Shown one piece after another: positions 35,257-47,555 of a stretch of DNA of 64,000 nt. Under the pieces are notes generated by a model. That model was not told the DNA's origin. It searched no databases and saw only the letters and a list, made by a program, of their open reading frames with translations. The DNA is from Ostrinia nubilalis (lineage: Eukaryota > Arthropoda > Insecta > Lepidoptera > Crambidae): positions 17,370,001 to 17,434,000 of the forward strand of contig NC_087095.1 of the NCBI RefSeq assembly GCF_963855985.1. The letters run 5' to 3'. Numbering within the stretch: position 1 is the stretch's first letter; every line of letters starts with the position of its first letter. A program made the translations under genes and the position numbers.

Positions 35257-37110
35257 GGCTGAGTTGCACCACCTACCTTTGACAGTAACTTAGCTAAGGT
35301 AAACGGCTACTAGTTCGTGATAGTACGTAAGTTCGTAAGTTTTTTTTCTAGCTCAAATAATAAGCAAATGGAATATTATTTATAAAAATTCTTCATTACT
35401 ACAAATACTCTATTATTTAAGCTATCTAAAAAACCAAGTACCAACATTGTGGCGCCAAAAATGAGAGCAATACGAAGCTTCAAACTCTCAGAGAGCCAAA
35501 AACAGCCGTGCGGCTTGCAAAGGTTGCTCTCACCGTAAGGTTAGCGCTCCAACTTCTTAAGCTTATAAAAAGGCGAAGGAACGTCCATTTAAATAAAACT
35601 TGTAATAGTGGTTTCATGTGTTCCTTGACAATTGATTTGGCTTAGAAAAAAGTTATATGAAAACGTAGAATTCCTTTAAAATTGCGATTAATTGACTCAC
35701 GAAATAGCGTACATATTATTTTTCGGGTGTCCCCTATTTCGTGACACTACCGATTCAAGGATATTATGGATAACATTTTGATGCTTGGATTTTAAATAAT
35801 TATTTATAATAATTTAAATGTAAGTTATGAAACAAATAATGCATTTATTTAAGTTTCTCATGACCTAAATTCGGTATATGTTTCGTTCACTAGAATTTAT
35901 ATGACACGAGTTTGAAGTTCACATATATGACCAATTTTAAGATAAATTAGCATAAGTAGTACCAGCATAATTTTGGTTTTATTTCGATTTGTTTTATTTA
36001 TCTTTGTTTATTTGTATTGTATATGGGATAGATAATAGTTAATTGACACATTTTGACAATAATCCATGAATTTTACTTGGGGAATTTGGAATAATCAGTA
36101 TCACGAAACAAGGAACCGTATTATTGTTACTTTTTTCCAAGTTCGTGATATGTAAATGTATGGTGTTAGGTACTTTTATGACTCACACCATCAAAGAAAT
36201 TGACATATTTTTTAGTTTTTAATACTTACCTACCTAAGAAATTAATTAATTACTTACTTTTTATTATGAGTCATTATTAGAGGCGTATCTGGGGTTATTT
36301 TCAGGGGGTGGGGCTACCCTCACTTGAAACAGCTCCAGGGGTGGGATTATGCGGAGAAGGGGGGGTTACAAATCAAAATTTTATGAGTACGAAGGGGGGG
36401 GGGGGTAAGTCCCCCCCACATTTCTAATGGTTAATATAAATATTTTCACATATCGCTAGAAATAACAAATCTAAATTTTATGGGTACGAGGAGGGGGGGC
36501 TGTTAAGTTCCCCCCCCCCCACATTTCTAATGGTTATATAAATATTTTCACATATTGTTAGAATTAACAAATCAAAATATTATACTAGACTCACATTATT
36601 TCTTATGAATATTTCAGGTAAGTAATATCGTCAATTTCACATAATTATTTTATTCTATTTTTTTTATTTTTTTATTATTTTTTATTATCGTTTTTAAATT
36701 TATTAAACCCTTAATCATTATTAAAATATCCTAACTATATGCATAAAACCTTATCCCGAAATAGGGGACATGAGTTCACGAACTTAGAAACAGAACAAAA
36801 TTTTGTCACGAAACAGGATCCAAACAAGAGGTCCGCAGAACAATTAATATAAAAAAAAGTTCAAACTATGTAACTATAAATTATGTATTAACTTACTGTC
36901 AAAAGACCAAAGTTTAGCATACAAAAGCTTTCATACTGATATCATGCTTGGTTATTTTTAAATAAAATGTTAAAGTCGTAAGAGCCTTAATATACCGAAG
37001 TAGGGGGCACTTACCTTAAAGTTACTGTCAAAGGTAAACCTTTAGCCGGTGATTTAGTATGGATTTTTGACGTTTGTTAAAGTTAAAGTAAGACTGTGGA
37101 ACCCAGCCTA
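35257..37110. mobile_element. MITE half-copies bracketing ~1.7 kb of CACGAAATAGGGG-rich DNA
   Basis: 35257-35296 is the left end of the GGCTGAGTTGCACCACC MITE. 37010-37110 holds the right end (GACGTTTGTTAAAGTTAAAG, CCCAGCC). Between them the motif about CACGAAATAGGGGACAC recurs in both orientations: 35698, 35731-35747, 36101, 36754-36770, 36805 and 36994. TTCGTGA words lie at 35314 and 36143. This looks like an element with subterminal repeats inserted into the MITE. Exact ends are uncertain because AAGGTAA/TTACCTT words flank both junctions. Confidence 0.5.
36367..36582. repeat. Tandem ~100-bp unit with opposed poly-G and poly-C runs
   Basis: Two units plus a partial third. Each reads AACAAATC-AAATTTTATG(A/G)GTACG(A)(A/G)GG, a G-run of 7-13, a short spacer, a C-run of 7-10, then ACATTTCTAATGGTTA. 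Unit boundaries are near 36367, 36464 and 36567. A G-rich lead-in lies at 36301-36366. Confidence 0.85.
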
Positions 37111-38552
37111 GAGTATTTCTTTACTCATTCAACTGTACACTAATTTGATTGGAGATAAATCAAATGTATGAGAAGCAAATATTTCATTAAACACATCTAT
37201 TTCGTGATTCTAACAATAGCAATGGCAAAAATAAGAGTCGCTCGTTGTCTACGCCCTGGTGATTCCATTACGGAGGAAATACTGAAAGAGAAATTGTTTT
37301 TAAAACACGATTATCAGTCGATTCCGCCGAATCGATACGAAGCTTAGGCATCGCTGAGCCGACTTTCCTCTTTTATTTTGGCCTCTGAATATTTTATTCT
37401 CGACGGAAACGTCAATGACTGGAATTTCCCAAAGTGAGTAATTATTAACGAAGAAGCTGTGAAACACCTTACGGTACAAGGATTTTGTAAGATTTGTAGA
37501 GGAGCGAACTATCCGGAAGTTCCACTCTACTTTGGGATTAACCTTGAAGAAGATTAATAAGATTCATTTACATTGCAAAGAAGCTGAGTGCGATCGCCCT
37601 TTTTACGGCACCTCACAATGTTTTATGGCTTTTAATTTAGTAATTTATTATATTACCTATAAATATAAATTAAGAAATAATTTAGTTTACATTTATTACT
37701 TCTAGACAGAGTGAAACAGCCACTTGTGTGCTTAGATATACATAGTTGGATTTGTTGACAATGAACCTAAGCAATGAACAGATAGAAGCGCTTACATGAT
37801 CTTCAATTACTGTTTAATCATAGTGCTTTTACAATACAAAAGTAAAGAATTAAGTACAAACACAGATTTTTTAGTTCCACGTGAATTACAGTCTGCCACA
37901 GCAACTTTTCATCGTCCTCGCCTCACCGATTTTGGCATGCAAACTTAAAAGATTCGGTTATTTTAGAATTTTTATAAACACGAAAAACAAAACGAATGAC
38001 GATTTCTCTGTTTTCTATAATTCTGGCAATAATTTAAAAGCAATAAAGCGGAATAAAGCTTATCCAAACTTCCTGGTTCCGTTTCCCAATCCGGACTCCT
38101 CGAGGCATCGGAGCCAATCACACCACCTCGGGGTTTTAAACTGCGGCCGATATTTCACGTCTCTCGGAGCCTTTGAAGTGCAAATAATTCAGGACTTGAC
38201 GCGTGCCTTCGTAAGGAGCAGCACAAATAGAACAGAAATATATGTAAAAACTTGGTTAAATTAATGAAAAAGTAAAAGGCTTTACTTGTGGCCATGACGA
38301 ACCATGGCCATGGTCATGACGAAGAATATCAAAGAAAACGTACTTATGTCTCTATCTATACCTCTCAGAAAAGACGACTTTTTCTACTTACTTAATTCAT
38401 GAATATCATCCTTGTAGCAGTTTATTCCACTTCGTTCACCTGAGTGGAATTCCGAGATGAACAAAAGCGACCGTTTCCGTTCCGTTCCGAGGTGAAATAA
38501 GGACACTAAAAAATCCACTTTCTTCACCCAGGTGATATCACCCAGGTAAACA
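37111..38552. other. Intergenic DNA, no gene seen
   Basis: A 127-codon plus frame at 37881-38264 (with PNPDSSRHRSQSHHLGVLN) has no recognised domain and no clear splice or start context. Confidence 0.4.
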
Positions 38553-38685
38553 AAGTGGCCGGAAGACGTAGCATGGGCAGGCCTCCCACTAGGTGGACCG
38601 ACGATCTGGTAAAGGTTGCGGGAGGTGCCTGGATGCGAGCGGCGCGCAGGACCGGTCTTTGTGGAAATCCTTGGGGAGGAATTAT
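38553..38685 (+). mobile_element. RTE-type fragment (subtype a), 3' tail missing
   Basis: Reads VAGRRSMGRPPTRWTDDLV, then KVAGGAWMRA. It ends mid-motif at about GGAAATCCTTGGGG. A one-base shift follows GGCGCGCAGGACC. Confidence 0.82.
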
Positions 38686-40010
38686 AGCCACTGCCAGCTT
38701 TTATCTTGAGATCGTCAGTTTATATATCTTTACTATGATTTCAGTGATTGCTCGTTCATAGTAATTACCTAGTTATCATGGCTGTTTAATATATTCTGCG
38801 GTAGGACGAATCAAAGTTGTTGAAAGTGAAGAATGTTTCCAACCCATTGTTCGGTTACTCCACGGCAAATTGTTTTGTTTGACGCATTTTATTGTTTTAA
38901 AGTTCGCGCCGCGGAACTTGTAAGTTACTTAGAGTTGTGTCTTGCTTCTTGTTGCTTTGTTTACTATTTTTATTATCATTTCTGTTGAGGAAATGGAAGT
39001 CTTACTTTCATTTGTTTTTTTATTAAATAAGTACAACCTACAACAACAAAGTAATTCATTATGAATTGAATTTGATGTTTTACTCAGTTTAAATAAAATA
39101 ACAGAATATCCAAATTTACCTGTGCAAAATAATAACAACCATAAAATGAACCCCATTTAGAGATAATAATTGGTTTTGAATTTTCGAAAAGCTAGTTGAA
39201 AATAAATTAACAGCTGTAAAAGTTGTTACAATTGCTACAAAACAAACATTTAATTGCGAAAATTACTCGTTCCGGCTCCGTTTTCGAACTGTATACAGTT
39301 TTCAATCAATTTCGCGCAGAAATAACGTGAATGGGTGCTTGCAAATGAAAGGACTAGCTGCTTCAAATATCCGACTTGTTACAAAAATGATGTTGTTAAG
39401 TGCTATTCGATCAACTAATTGCGTGCCTACTCTGTAACTAGCCAGACATTTTGAAGTAGAAAACATCAATTTACGTTTACGTTACTATTGTAAAATCTTC
39501 CAATAAGTTTTATTTTGTTCTCAACACATGCCATGTGATTCCTTTCCAAAAAGATATTAATATGTAACAGAATCATTGTGGCACGCACTTGGGCTGGCAA
39601 ATCAAATAAAAAGGGTCTAGGGTTAGGTTCTGGAAAATGAGTTTCTTTAAGCTTTTGTCTGTCTGAGCCTGAATGGGATATACATTTGTTATTCTAGCGG
39701 CTCTCATCATATAATAATGGGGGTAGTTTCATGTATTATATGGTTTGGCGACTTGTATATGGTATAGTTCTGATTTTTTTTACTGTACCGTTAATTTTAT
39801 TATGAGATTATAAACTCGTTAAAATGTTTGTAGCTAGCTAGCTTTCTTCTTGTTCAATCAGATTGATAGATACAAACTGGACGAAAACACACCCAGATGG
39901 TTTTTACACGGAGTGTGTCGCTCCTGAAATCGAATCCAGAACCTCTGAGACGAGAGTCCAACTTATAAACAACTGACCACTTGCATTGACGCGTCATGTT
40001 TATATTGAAA
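38686..40010. other. Intergenic DNA, no gene seen
   Basis: AT-rich. No motif apart from TAGCTAGCTAGC at 39832-39843. Confidence 0.4.
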
Positions 40011-40205
40011 CTAGCGGCCGCCCGCGACTTCGTACGCGTGGATCCCGTTTTACCCCTTTAGGGGTAGAGTTTCGTAAAATCCTTTCTTAGCGGATGCCTA
40101 CGTCATAACATCTACCTGCATGCCAAATTTCAGCCCGATCCGTCCAGTGGTTTAGGCTGTGCGTTGATAGATCACTATTTCAGTCAGTCACCTTTGAGTT
40201 TATGA
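40011..40205 (+). mobile_element. Lep1-type Helitron fragment
   Basis: Begins CTAGCGGCCGCCCGCGACTT and runs through CGTGGATCCCGTTTTACCCC and GCATGCCAAATTTCAGCCCG to GTCAGTCACC. Confidence 0.82.
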
Positions 40206-41747
40206 ACGTACAGAACGTTACTTTTCATGACCTGAAACCCACAAAGCCGCATTAAATTCATCGCCTCGTGTTTGTATCGCAAACCATCACTTTTCTCAGC
40301 TGACCTGTTTCTCGGGAGACATAGTGTGACTACAATGGCGGATCCGTGAAAAAACAAAGTCATTATACGGTTGCAAGCGTCGGATCGGCCGGGCGCCGGG
40401 CTCGGAGGAAACCATACAGAACAGCGGGGAAATACTTAACACTCAAATGCTCTCTGGCGCTTGCTGAACCGTGAAAAGGAAATGGGTCTTGGTATATTTT
40501 TGTTTTACAAACGTCATTTTTACCTCATTCTTGGGAGAATTTATGATTTTATTAGTTTCTATAGTACGAGTTCGTTAAATTGACTTTGATTGAATCTGCA
40601 ATGTTACAAAAAGTAGTCCCATGAGATCATCATTTCAAGAGTTATCTTAAATGGTGCATAAAAAGTATAAAATTGCACCGCCTACTCAAATTCTCTGTGT
40701 TGCCTAAATTTTTGGTTAGCTGGAAGATAATGCCACATAGCATTAAGCTCGCCAGCTGTACCGATATTTATTATAATAAGGGTAAAAAGATTTAGTTACA
40801 ATATCAAAATAAATACCTATCCAAGCTACAAATTCCGTAAAAAGCAAAATTTATGGTAGCTGTCTCTTTTCGTTGTTATTAAGTAAAAAGGAGGGTTTTT
40901 AATCAGTCAAGTTTAATTCTCACCGGTACGAAGATATTGCCAGCAGCCCCACGATTAGTTACAGGTTAACAAGTTCCGACCCCGATTCCGCGCACCACAT
41001 TTGGCAGCTGAAGAATTTTAAAACAAAGCCCAAATGAAACTAGGGCGCACAGCCTACTTCAAACTCAATCTTGACAAGCCCCGACGGAATTTAAACCTTA
41101 AGCGTATAGTCGTAGGAATCGTTTGGATGCAAATAGGAGGAAGAAAATTTTTATATTTGCAAAGGTCGTAAAAATATAATACAATGTTACTCGAGTCAAA
41201 TCGTGTATTGGTTTTAAAATAGGGCCAAGTTTTCACTGTTGTAAGACAAATATGTACACTCAAGTCAATATTGAGTCCTTGAGTGGTGTCGACAAATGAG
41301 TCAGACAAGCAATTCATATACAGACGGACAACATGTATTGCTTGAGTAGTGGAGTCAGCTATATTCTTCCAGTTGGTTCGAGCCGCCAACGAATGTTCGC
41401 CAACTTCCTGCTGCACCTGCGAACTACAACGCGTTATCTACTCTTGTTGCGAACTCTGCTTACTTTGAAACAATGATTCTGCTTTGTTTGTGCCGTTTGA
41501 TAGTTTATTTTAGGGTTAGTATCGCGTTGCTTCGTTTAACTTTTGCCAGCTTCGCCCGCTCCGTATTTGTTTTGCGAAATTCATTTGAGTTTGTGAATTT
41601 GATTCGCAATGCTATTTTTGGACGGGTATTATTTTCAAATGAACTTAATAACTAAGTAAGGTATATTTGAAATTTTGTTGTCATTTTGTGGAATGGTTAA
41701 GTAAACTGGTATTAAATGACATCAAATTTTTTTAGCTTCTGTACTAT
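40206..41747. other. Intergenic DNA, no gene seen
   Basis: A GC-rich patch at 40370-40420 (GGATCGGCCGGGCGCCGGGC) and a CCGCTCC-bearing patch at about 41553-41560 have no assignable feature. A 120-codon minus frame at 41054-41416 lacks motifs. Confidence 0.4.
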
Positions 41748-41886
41748 TCGGTCGTCGTTTCAGCCAAATTACGTCCACAGCTGGACAAAGGCCTCCCCCA
41801 AGGTTATCCATAATGAACGGTCCTGCGCTGCCCGCATTCAGGTTCTTCCCGTGACCTTTACCAGATCGTCGGTCCACCTAGTAGGT
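41748..41886 (-). mobile_element. RTE-type 3' end (subtype a), minus strand
   Basis: The minus strand reads RWTDDLVKVTGR, then RAAQDRSLWITLGEAFVQLW. Both ends are truncated. Confidence 0.83.
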
Positions 41887-43657
41887 ACTAGTAGATAGAT
41901 TATATTCCTTTCTATGATCTGAGGTTGCGCACCTAAGCTATATTTTTCTATTTTAAACTTTGACGAAAGGCGGGATACCTCATAATAAGTATACGCTAAA
42001 TGTATCGGAAATGAATAACGTTATTGATCAAAAATAGGATCCTCAGGTGTCAGATTTGACGGTAGGCTAAGCAGTGGTTAACAGAGTTACGCTGGTACGG
42101 TACAAGCGGATCACAGCGTGTGATCGGTGGCGGCAAACATCGGCGCACTCGATTTGGCTTGCGGCTTATTCGCTCACGATGTCACGATGCCTCTGCCTGT
42201 GCCCACACTCGTTTAGCTGGTTATGTCAGTGTTCAGATGATAGAACATCATTTTAGTTGTAAAATCGCATCTATTACAAATATTTAAATGCTTAATACTT
42301 ACTTGGTGTGCTATCTTTGTATGAAATTATGAAAATGTGAAAAAAAGGAACTAGGTATCTATCACGTCGTTCTGATCATTATTTTGAAATCAATTTATGA
42401 ATAAGTATTTTCAATATGGAAACGGTCAATAATTGTGTGTTTGTAAAATAAACACGTTGCAGTCAAAGCCAGCTTTGTATTAAATAACTGACAGCGCTCT
42501 ACTAAAATAATATCAATATTTCGAAATGCAACAGTTTATGGTATGCAGTATTGTTGGTTTATGTGTGTGGCGTGTATAGCAGCGGTTATTCGAAGTTTAT
42601 ATTTTGTTCCCAACTTTATCGCAAGCTCGGTTTCTTTTAACATACACTTGGAAGTAGTTCATGACTCAACAGCCAATATCATCATGGTACTCCGCCCGTA
42701 TCCCATTTTCCGCGTGCGTAAATGTATTTTTTAAATGGCAACACAAATGTGGCTTGCCATTTACGCAACCCATTCGTTTTTATGGTACGTACAAACTTTA
42801 TCAGCGATATAATCGGCACTAACCCGACTTCGGGAACCCACTTAAGATGGTATCCGAGCCCGCGCATGAAATATGTTCGCCTCAACGCCGCACAATTTTC
42901 ACGGACCCATTTTTCAGACCCGCGAAACCCCCAACAATAGCTTACTATGCCGACAAAGAGAGTTAATAAAACACCCTAATCCACCCTTTCATGAAGTTTC
43001 ACTATAGATTTTAATGAGGAGCTTACACATTGTAGCGGCTATGCAGAAAATGCTTAAGTTAATTCTCAATTGGATCTTCTGAATGAGTGAACGTCTAACT
43101 TGAAGTCATAAAAGTAATATATTTTTAAAATCATTTTTTAATTAATAAAAATATCTCTCGTTTTTTAAACCAGTCACAAGCCATCTTCCTAAGGTAAGAG
43201 ACGTGTTCTTATTCGGTACGTTATTCGAAAAATGTTGACCAACAACAGTTCCGTTATACCTATGCTTGAAACGGATTGGGAGTCCACCTGTAACTATAAA
43301 CTAATTAAATAATAGACCACAATACAACAGGCGCTTTTGAATAAAAAACTACCCCAGTTATAATCATAATTTCAAAACGGTAAATCAAGAGTTCCCAGTT
43401 AGAAACTGGAACACGCGTAATTAGAATTAACGGTATTCCCGTACCTACGCAAGTTGGAGCGAAGTCGCGGCAAGTATGAGTACTGATAGATATCTTGTAA
43501 TTAATGAAATTACTCAGGAACTACTCCGAACGTCTACAGGCTCGGATATGATAATCCGGGAAGATTGTCGGTACGTGTATACGCGGAAGTTCAACCGGTA
43601 ACTTACATACTATGTCTTCTTGTTTCTATAATAATCCAATACATGCTTGTATAGATA
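41887..43657. other. Intergenic DNA, no gene seen
   Basis: 42700-42960 is GC-richer, with GTGCGTAAATG...CATTTACGCA (42713-42766) forming an inverted repeat. No coding signature. Confidence 0.35.
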
Positions 43658-44329
43658 CAGTCAGCGTCAAATACACTCGACAGCAAATAAATCGCACCAC
43701 CCGCGACGCGAACTTTAAAGATTTTCTTTTGACACAATAATGGTACTCCAACAATATTGGTGTTATTTGAAAGCCCAATAAATATCCTTAAAGAAAAACA
43801 CATTTAATTTCTTAATAAATGATTAACATTATTATTATACCATAAATGTGACTTGAAAAAAGACCTCACTTTGGGCTCACCTCTGCCTCTGGGATCAATT
43901 AGACCAAATTTTATGGTTATAAAACCAAATAATGATCACACGTGTCCTCTTTAACAGATGGATAGCGATTAATCCCAACTTAACAGTTTTATAGCCATAA
44001 AAGTTGGCTCAAGCGTAACTATCTATTTTTTGAAGAAGTGACTCTGGATCCTTCTAAAGAAACATTTTTGGGGTAAAAACCTTTCCTATAATGAAATGAA
44101 GTTTAGAACTAGGCTTTTGAATGGTACCATTATTGGTGTGAAGTGGGGATGCATACGTTTGAAAGTGCTTGTCGCGGGTAGTGCGATTTATTTGCTGTCG
44201 AGTGTAGTTCGTGACACCCAAAGTGGCCAAAAAGTTGACAACACAACCTTATTCCAATTTTATTGTAACAAAGACGTGTTGCGATCTTATTGGCTACTTT
44301 GGGCGTCGCGAACTATTTGACGCTGACTG
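43658..44329. mobile_element. Outer MITE with CAGTCAGCGTCAAATAG ends, interrupted by a TIR transposon
   Basis: The left end (43658-43673) is CAGTCAGCGTCAAATA. The rest resumes at 44205 as TAGTTCGTGACACCCAAAG, and the right end mirrors it (CTTTGGGCGTCGCGAACTA, then TTTGACGCTGACTG). Removing the inner element restores CAGTCAGCGTCAAATAGTTC, which matches the inverted right end. Confidence 0.85.
43672..44206. mobile_element. Nonautonomous TIR transposon with TA duplication (copy 1)
   Basis: TIRs are CACTCGACAGCAAATAAATC and its reverse complement, flanked on both sides by TA. It is the same family as 16714-17235. The duplicated TA and TIRs point to a Tc1/mariner-like mechanism. No transposase is encoded. 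Confidence 0.87.
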
Positions 44330-45648
44330 CACTCTGGCATCATAAGTAATGTATTAGGTGCAATATTGCGACGAATATGTAACAGTTGGATATATTGTTG
44401 ACTATACTACTCACATACATAAATGCCAATTCGGTAAAATGAAAATATTATACCGAGATCTGAAAATAGAAAAAAATAATAAAGATATGTATTGCAAAAA
44501 CGGCACTAGTATATAAAACTATTATGTGGTGAAACTTGCCCTCGTTGAAGTTGAGAAGGGTAGAAAAGCACATAAGGAAAAGAGTCATGAATAAACGTGG
44601 CGTGGAGGTAAGGGAACGGACGAAGAGGGAGTGGATGAATTTGTGGAGGAGGATATGACTGAAAGGTGATGAATATTGAGATGACAACTTATCGGTAAAC
44701 ACAAAAAAGCTAATGGTATTTCGAATGGCTTAATGTGGTAGTAAAACTAATAACAATAGTGTAGTGAAAATAAGTATATTGTTACTAGATAGCGTCTCAT
44801 TATTAAGTAAAAAGAAAATATGCGTGATTAATGATCTCATTCTTGGTGCTACTGACAAGTAGTTACAAAACTATGAAAAAAACGGGCTTCAGCAGTGGAT
44901 GTCCTATGGCTGAGATGAAGATGATGAAAAAACAGTGATATTTTCTATTCTAAACCCCCTCTCCATTAGTTCCCCTTCTCATCTGACCAATCTTTAAAGT
45001 ACCTAAATACAGTTAACCACTCACATCGGAAGTGGTCACAAGCCAAACAGAAGCACCTCTATGATAAAATTACCTCCGCGGCAACATGAAAGAGTGAACG
45101 CGTAGAATCTGAGCGGGGCGGGGGCGGGGAGTTTGATTAGGTAATTAATTTGGGCCGCCTTTTAGTTTCCGACTAGAAACCGAAACGAGTTAAGTGATTG
45201 GGTTCCGTATGAAATAACTGTAATTTCTTCACTAAATTGGGTTGTCAGGATAATTATTCACATCAAAAAGCTTAAAAAATTACAAATACATTATTATTAA
45301 GTGCATTATGATCTAACGGATCTTTATATTGTTCATTCGCTTGTAAAAAAGTAGTTGAGATGGAATCATCGTGACATTATTGTGTGTGACTGCTACCACC
45401 CATAAGCATGTTTATCTCTTCGTAAATATTCAGTAGTGAGTAAATCAAGTCATGGGCTTGTCCGCACAGTAAGTACATTCCCAAGAAACAGCTGCAAGAC
45501 TCGTAGATTGGCCATAGCGCACCCAGCCATACATCATAACAGGCTGACTTTGCGCTAGTGAAAACAACGGGAACGGCTCATATGAATGGATCGATAAACC
45601 GTTTCTTTGACAACACAAAATAAACTTGAAAAACTTAATATGACGTTA
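44330..45648. other. Intergenic DNA with one RTE stub
   Basis: CTTCAGCAGTGGATGTCCTA then TGGCTGAGATGAAGATGATG at about 44886-44928 is a plus-strand RTE subtype b 3' end. 44570-44650 carries a GGTAAGGGAACGGACG/GGAGTGGATGAATTTG block that may be retroelement-derived. Confidence 0.5.
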
Positions 45649-45757
45649 AGGCACTATCTTACTTTAACTTTAACAAACGTCAAATCTGTCAAACTCCATA
45701 CAAAAAGCACCGGTTATCGTTATAGTTTCGGTTAAAGTTAGGTGGTGCAACTCAGCC
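45649..45757. mobile_element. MITE of the GGCTGAGTTGCACC family, one end worn
   Basis: CTTACTTTAACTTTAACAAA, then AAAAAGCACCGGTTATCG, ends GGTGGTGCAACTCAGCC. The left terminus has lost TGGGTTGCACC. Confidence 0.82.
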
Positions 45758-45929
45758 TTAATGTTTAAAACGATTCATCAGAGTAGGTACCTACTCTTGA
45801 AAACGAAATACCCTGGTCAAGACATTTTTCTTCTTCTATTGGCGAGAAAAATGGTCCCTGAGCATATAAATCTTTTTTATATGGTGTAATTTACATAAAC
45901 GACTTTACACGTGGTCCTTTATTATCATT

Positions 45930-46350
45930 TTCAACCGACTTTAAAAAAAAGGAGGAGGTTCTCAATTCGACCCGTATGTTTTTTTTTTTTCTATGTTTGT
46001 TACGCGATAACTCCGCCAATTATGAACCGATTTGAACAAATCTTTTTTCGGCGTATAGTTAATACCTCAAGGGTGGTCCCATTTAAATTTAATAATAGAA
46101 AAAACAACCCCCAAGGGTGGAAAATTGGGGATGAACTTTTTTATACGCAATATCTCCGCCGATTATAAATCAATTTGAACGATTATTTTTTTGTTGAATA
46201 GGTATTATCAAAAGGGTGGTTTCATGCGAATTTGAAGAAAATATTTCACCCCCAAGGGTGGAAAATTGGGGATGAACTTTTTTATACGCAATATTTTTAA
46301 TTTTTAGTTTCTTTTTGTGTTCACGCATTTGAAGTCGGTTTTATTTTTTT
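45930..46350. mobile_element. AACCGACTT-ended repeat with internal direct repeats
   Basis: Ends are TTTCAACCGACTTTAAAAAA and TTGAAGTCGGTTTTATTTTT. The block CCCAAGGGTGGAAAATTGGG followed by GATGAACTTTTTTATACGCA occurs twice (about 46110 and 46252). This is a common lepidopteran interspersed repeat. Its class is not certain. Confidence 0.7.
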
Positions 46351-46883
46351 TTTAAAGTTATATGTTTGAAATTTTATCAATGGGGACAATACCCGTTCCA
46401 TATGTTTGCTGATTACATTGATTATTTAAATTTATTGGTAACATTGCAATAAACAGACATACAAGTTCCAAGCTTCAAAGTCTTGAAAGGTTAAAAGCAA
46501 CTAATAAAATAGTTTTCAAACTGGCCCTGTGGTATCCGATCGTAAATCATGTTCGGGCGAGTGAAAACAACGAGCCCGCACCTTCATTCCTCACAGCCCT
46601 TCATACATATCCAGTGAGTTAGAGCTTAGGGATGACCCACTTTGCCCTGGGAGATAAAGACCAGCCGACTTTGACAGCCGATGTGTTGCGACGTGTTTAT
46701 TTCGATGAATGAATGATTTTGATTTGATGAACCTGACTTTTTTGGGCACTGAAGGCAACATGGTACAATGGTCAAAAAGACAATTGATATAAGATTTAGC
46801 TTCGTAATCGAATGCTGAGTTGAATTTTCACCTGAAGGTGTTTTTAATCATTTGCTGTATTTAATCTCAAAATACTTTAATTA

Positions 46884-47060
46884 CCAGATCGTCGGTCCAC
46901 CTAGTAGGAGGCCTGCCCACGCTACGTCTTCCAGCCCGTGGTCGCCACTGTGGTTCCAGCCTGGATGCGGGCAGCGCAGGACCGTTCATTGTGGAAAACC
47001 TTGGGGGAGGCCTTTGTCCAGCAGTGGACGTCATTTGGCTGAAACGAACGAACGAACTTT
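46884..47060. mobile_element. RTE copy with an inverted 5' segment
   Basis: 46884-46950 is the RTE segment from EWRP to DDLV in minus orientation. 46956-47060 is the very next stretch of the element in plus orientation (GGATGCGGGCAGCGCAGGAC, GTCCAGCAGTGGACGTC, AACGAACGAAC). The two pieces are adjacent in the consensus but point in opposite directions. Confidence 0.87.
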
Positions 47061-47074
47061 AATTAATTATTTAT

Positions 47075-47270
47075 ATTCAAAGTTTTTTTTTATGGGATAG
47101 GAGGTTAATGAGCAAACGAATCACCTGATAGTAAGTGATCATCGCTTTCCAAGTGATCATCGCTTTCGCAGTCTCGGGGAGTTACAGGTGCATTGCCATC
47201 CTTTGAAGTATGAGTATGCTCTTTTCTTGAAAGATGCTGCAAGAATAAAAGCCTACTATTTTTTAGCTTA
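47075..47270 (-). mobile_element. Interspersed repeat with CACCTGATGGTAAGTGATC-type core
   Basis: The T-run, GGGATAGGAGGTTAATGAGC, AACGAATCACCTGATAGTAA and GTGATCATCGC are a recognised lepidopteran repeat in minus orientation. It carries an 18-bp tandem duplication (AAGTGATCATCGCTTTC, twice). Confidence 0.6.
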
Positions 47271-47271
47271 T

Positions 47272-47555
47272 TCTTTTTTTTATCCACAACAAGGAAGTTC
47301 TTGGCCTGTATCTCACCTGATGGTAAGTGATGATCAGGCCTGGCTATCTTACCTCTAACTGCCGGAACACAACAATGCTCTTAGCATTGTTGTTATGGCG
47401 ACAGACTTAGGTAAGATGGTGGTAACTAACCCGGCGGACTTAGAACAAGCCCTACTGCCAACCAAACCGGACAGAAAAATCTGCCCCCACTGGGAATCGA
47501 ACCCGGGACCTCTGCGTCTGAAGCAGGTGATCTTACCAATAGACCACAGAGGCGG
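47272..47555 (-). mobile_element. tRNA-headed SINE, full length
   Basis: On the minus strand it starts GCCTCTGTGGTCTATTGGTA (A-box-like) and has a perfect B box GGTTCGATTCC (47493-47503). The anticodon-arm-like CTGC-TTCAGAC-GCAG would give anticodon CAG. The body carries AACAATGCTAAGAGCATTGTT, a hairpin, and CCTGATCATCACTTACCATC. It ends GTTGTGGATAAAAAAAAG. A truncated copy is at 54643-54817. It is a transposon, not a functional tRNA gene. Confidence 0.85.

Noticed and set aside
47484..47555. A functional tRNA gene
   Set aside because: The A and B boxes are present, but this is the head of a SINE with a body and tail and a poor acceptor stem.
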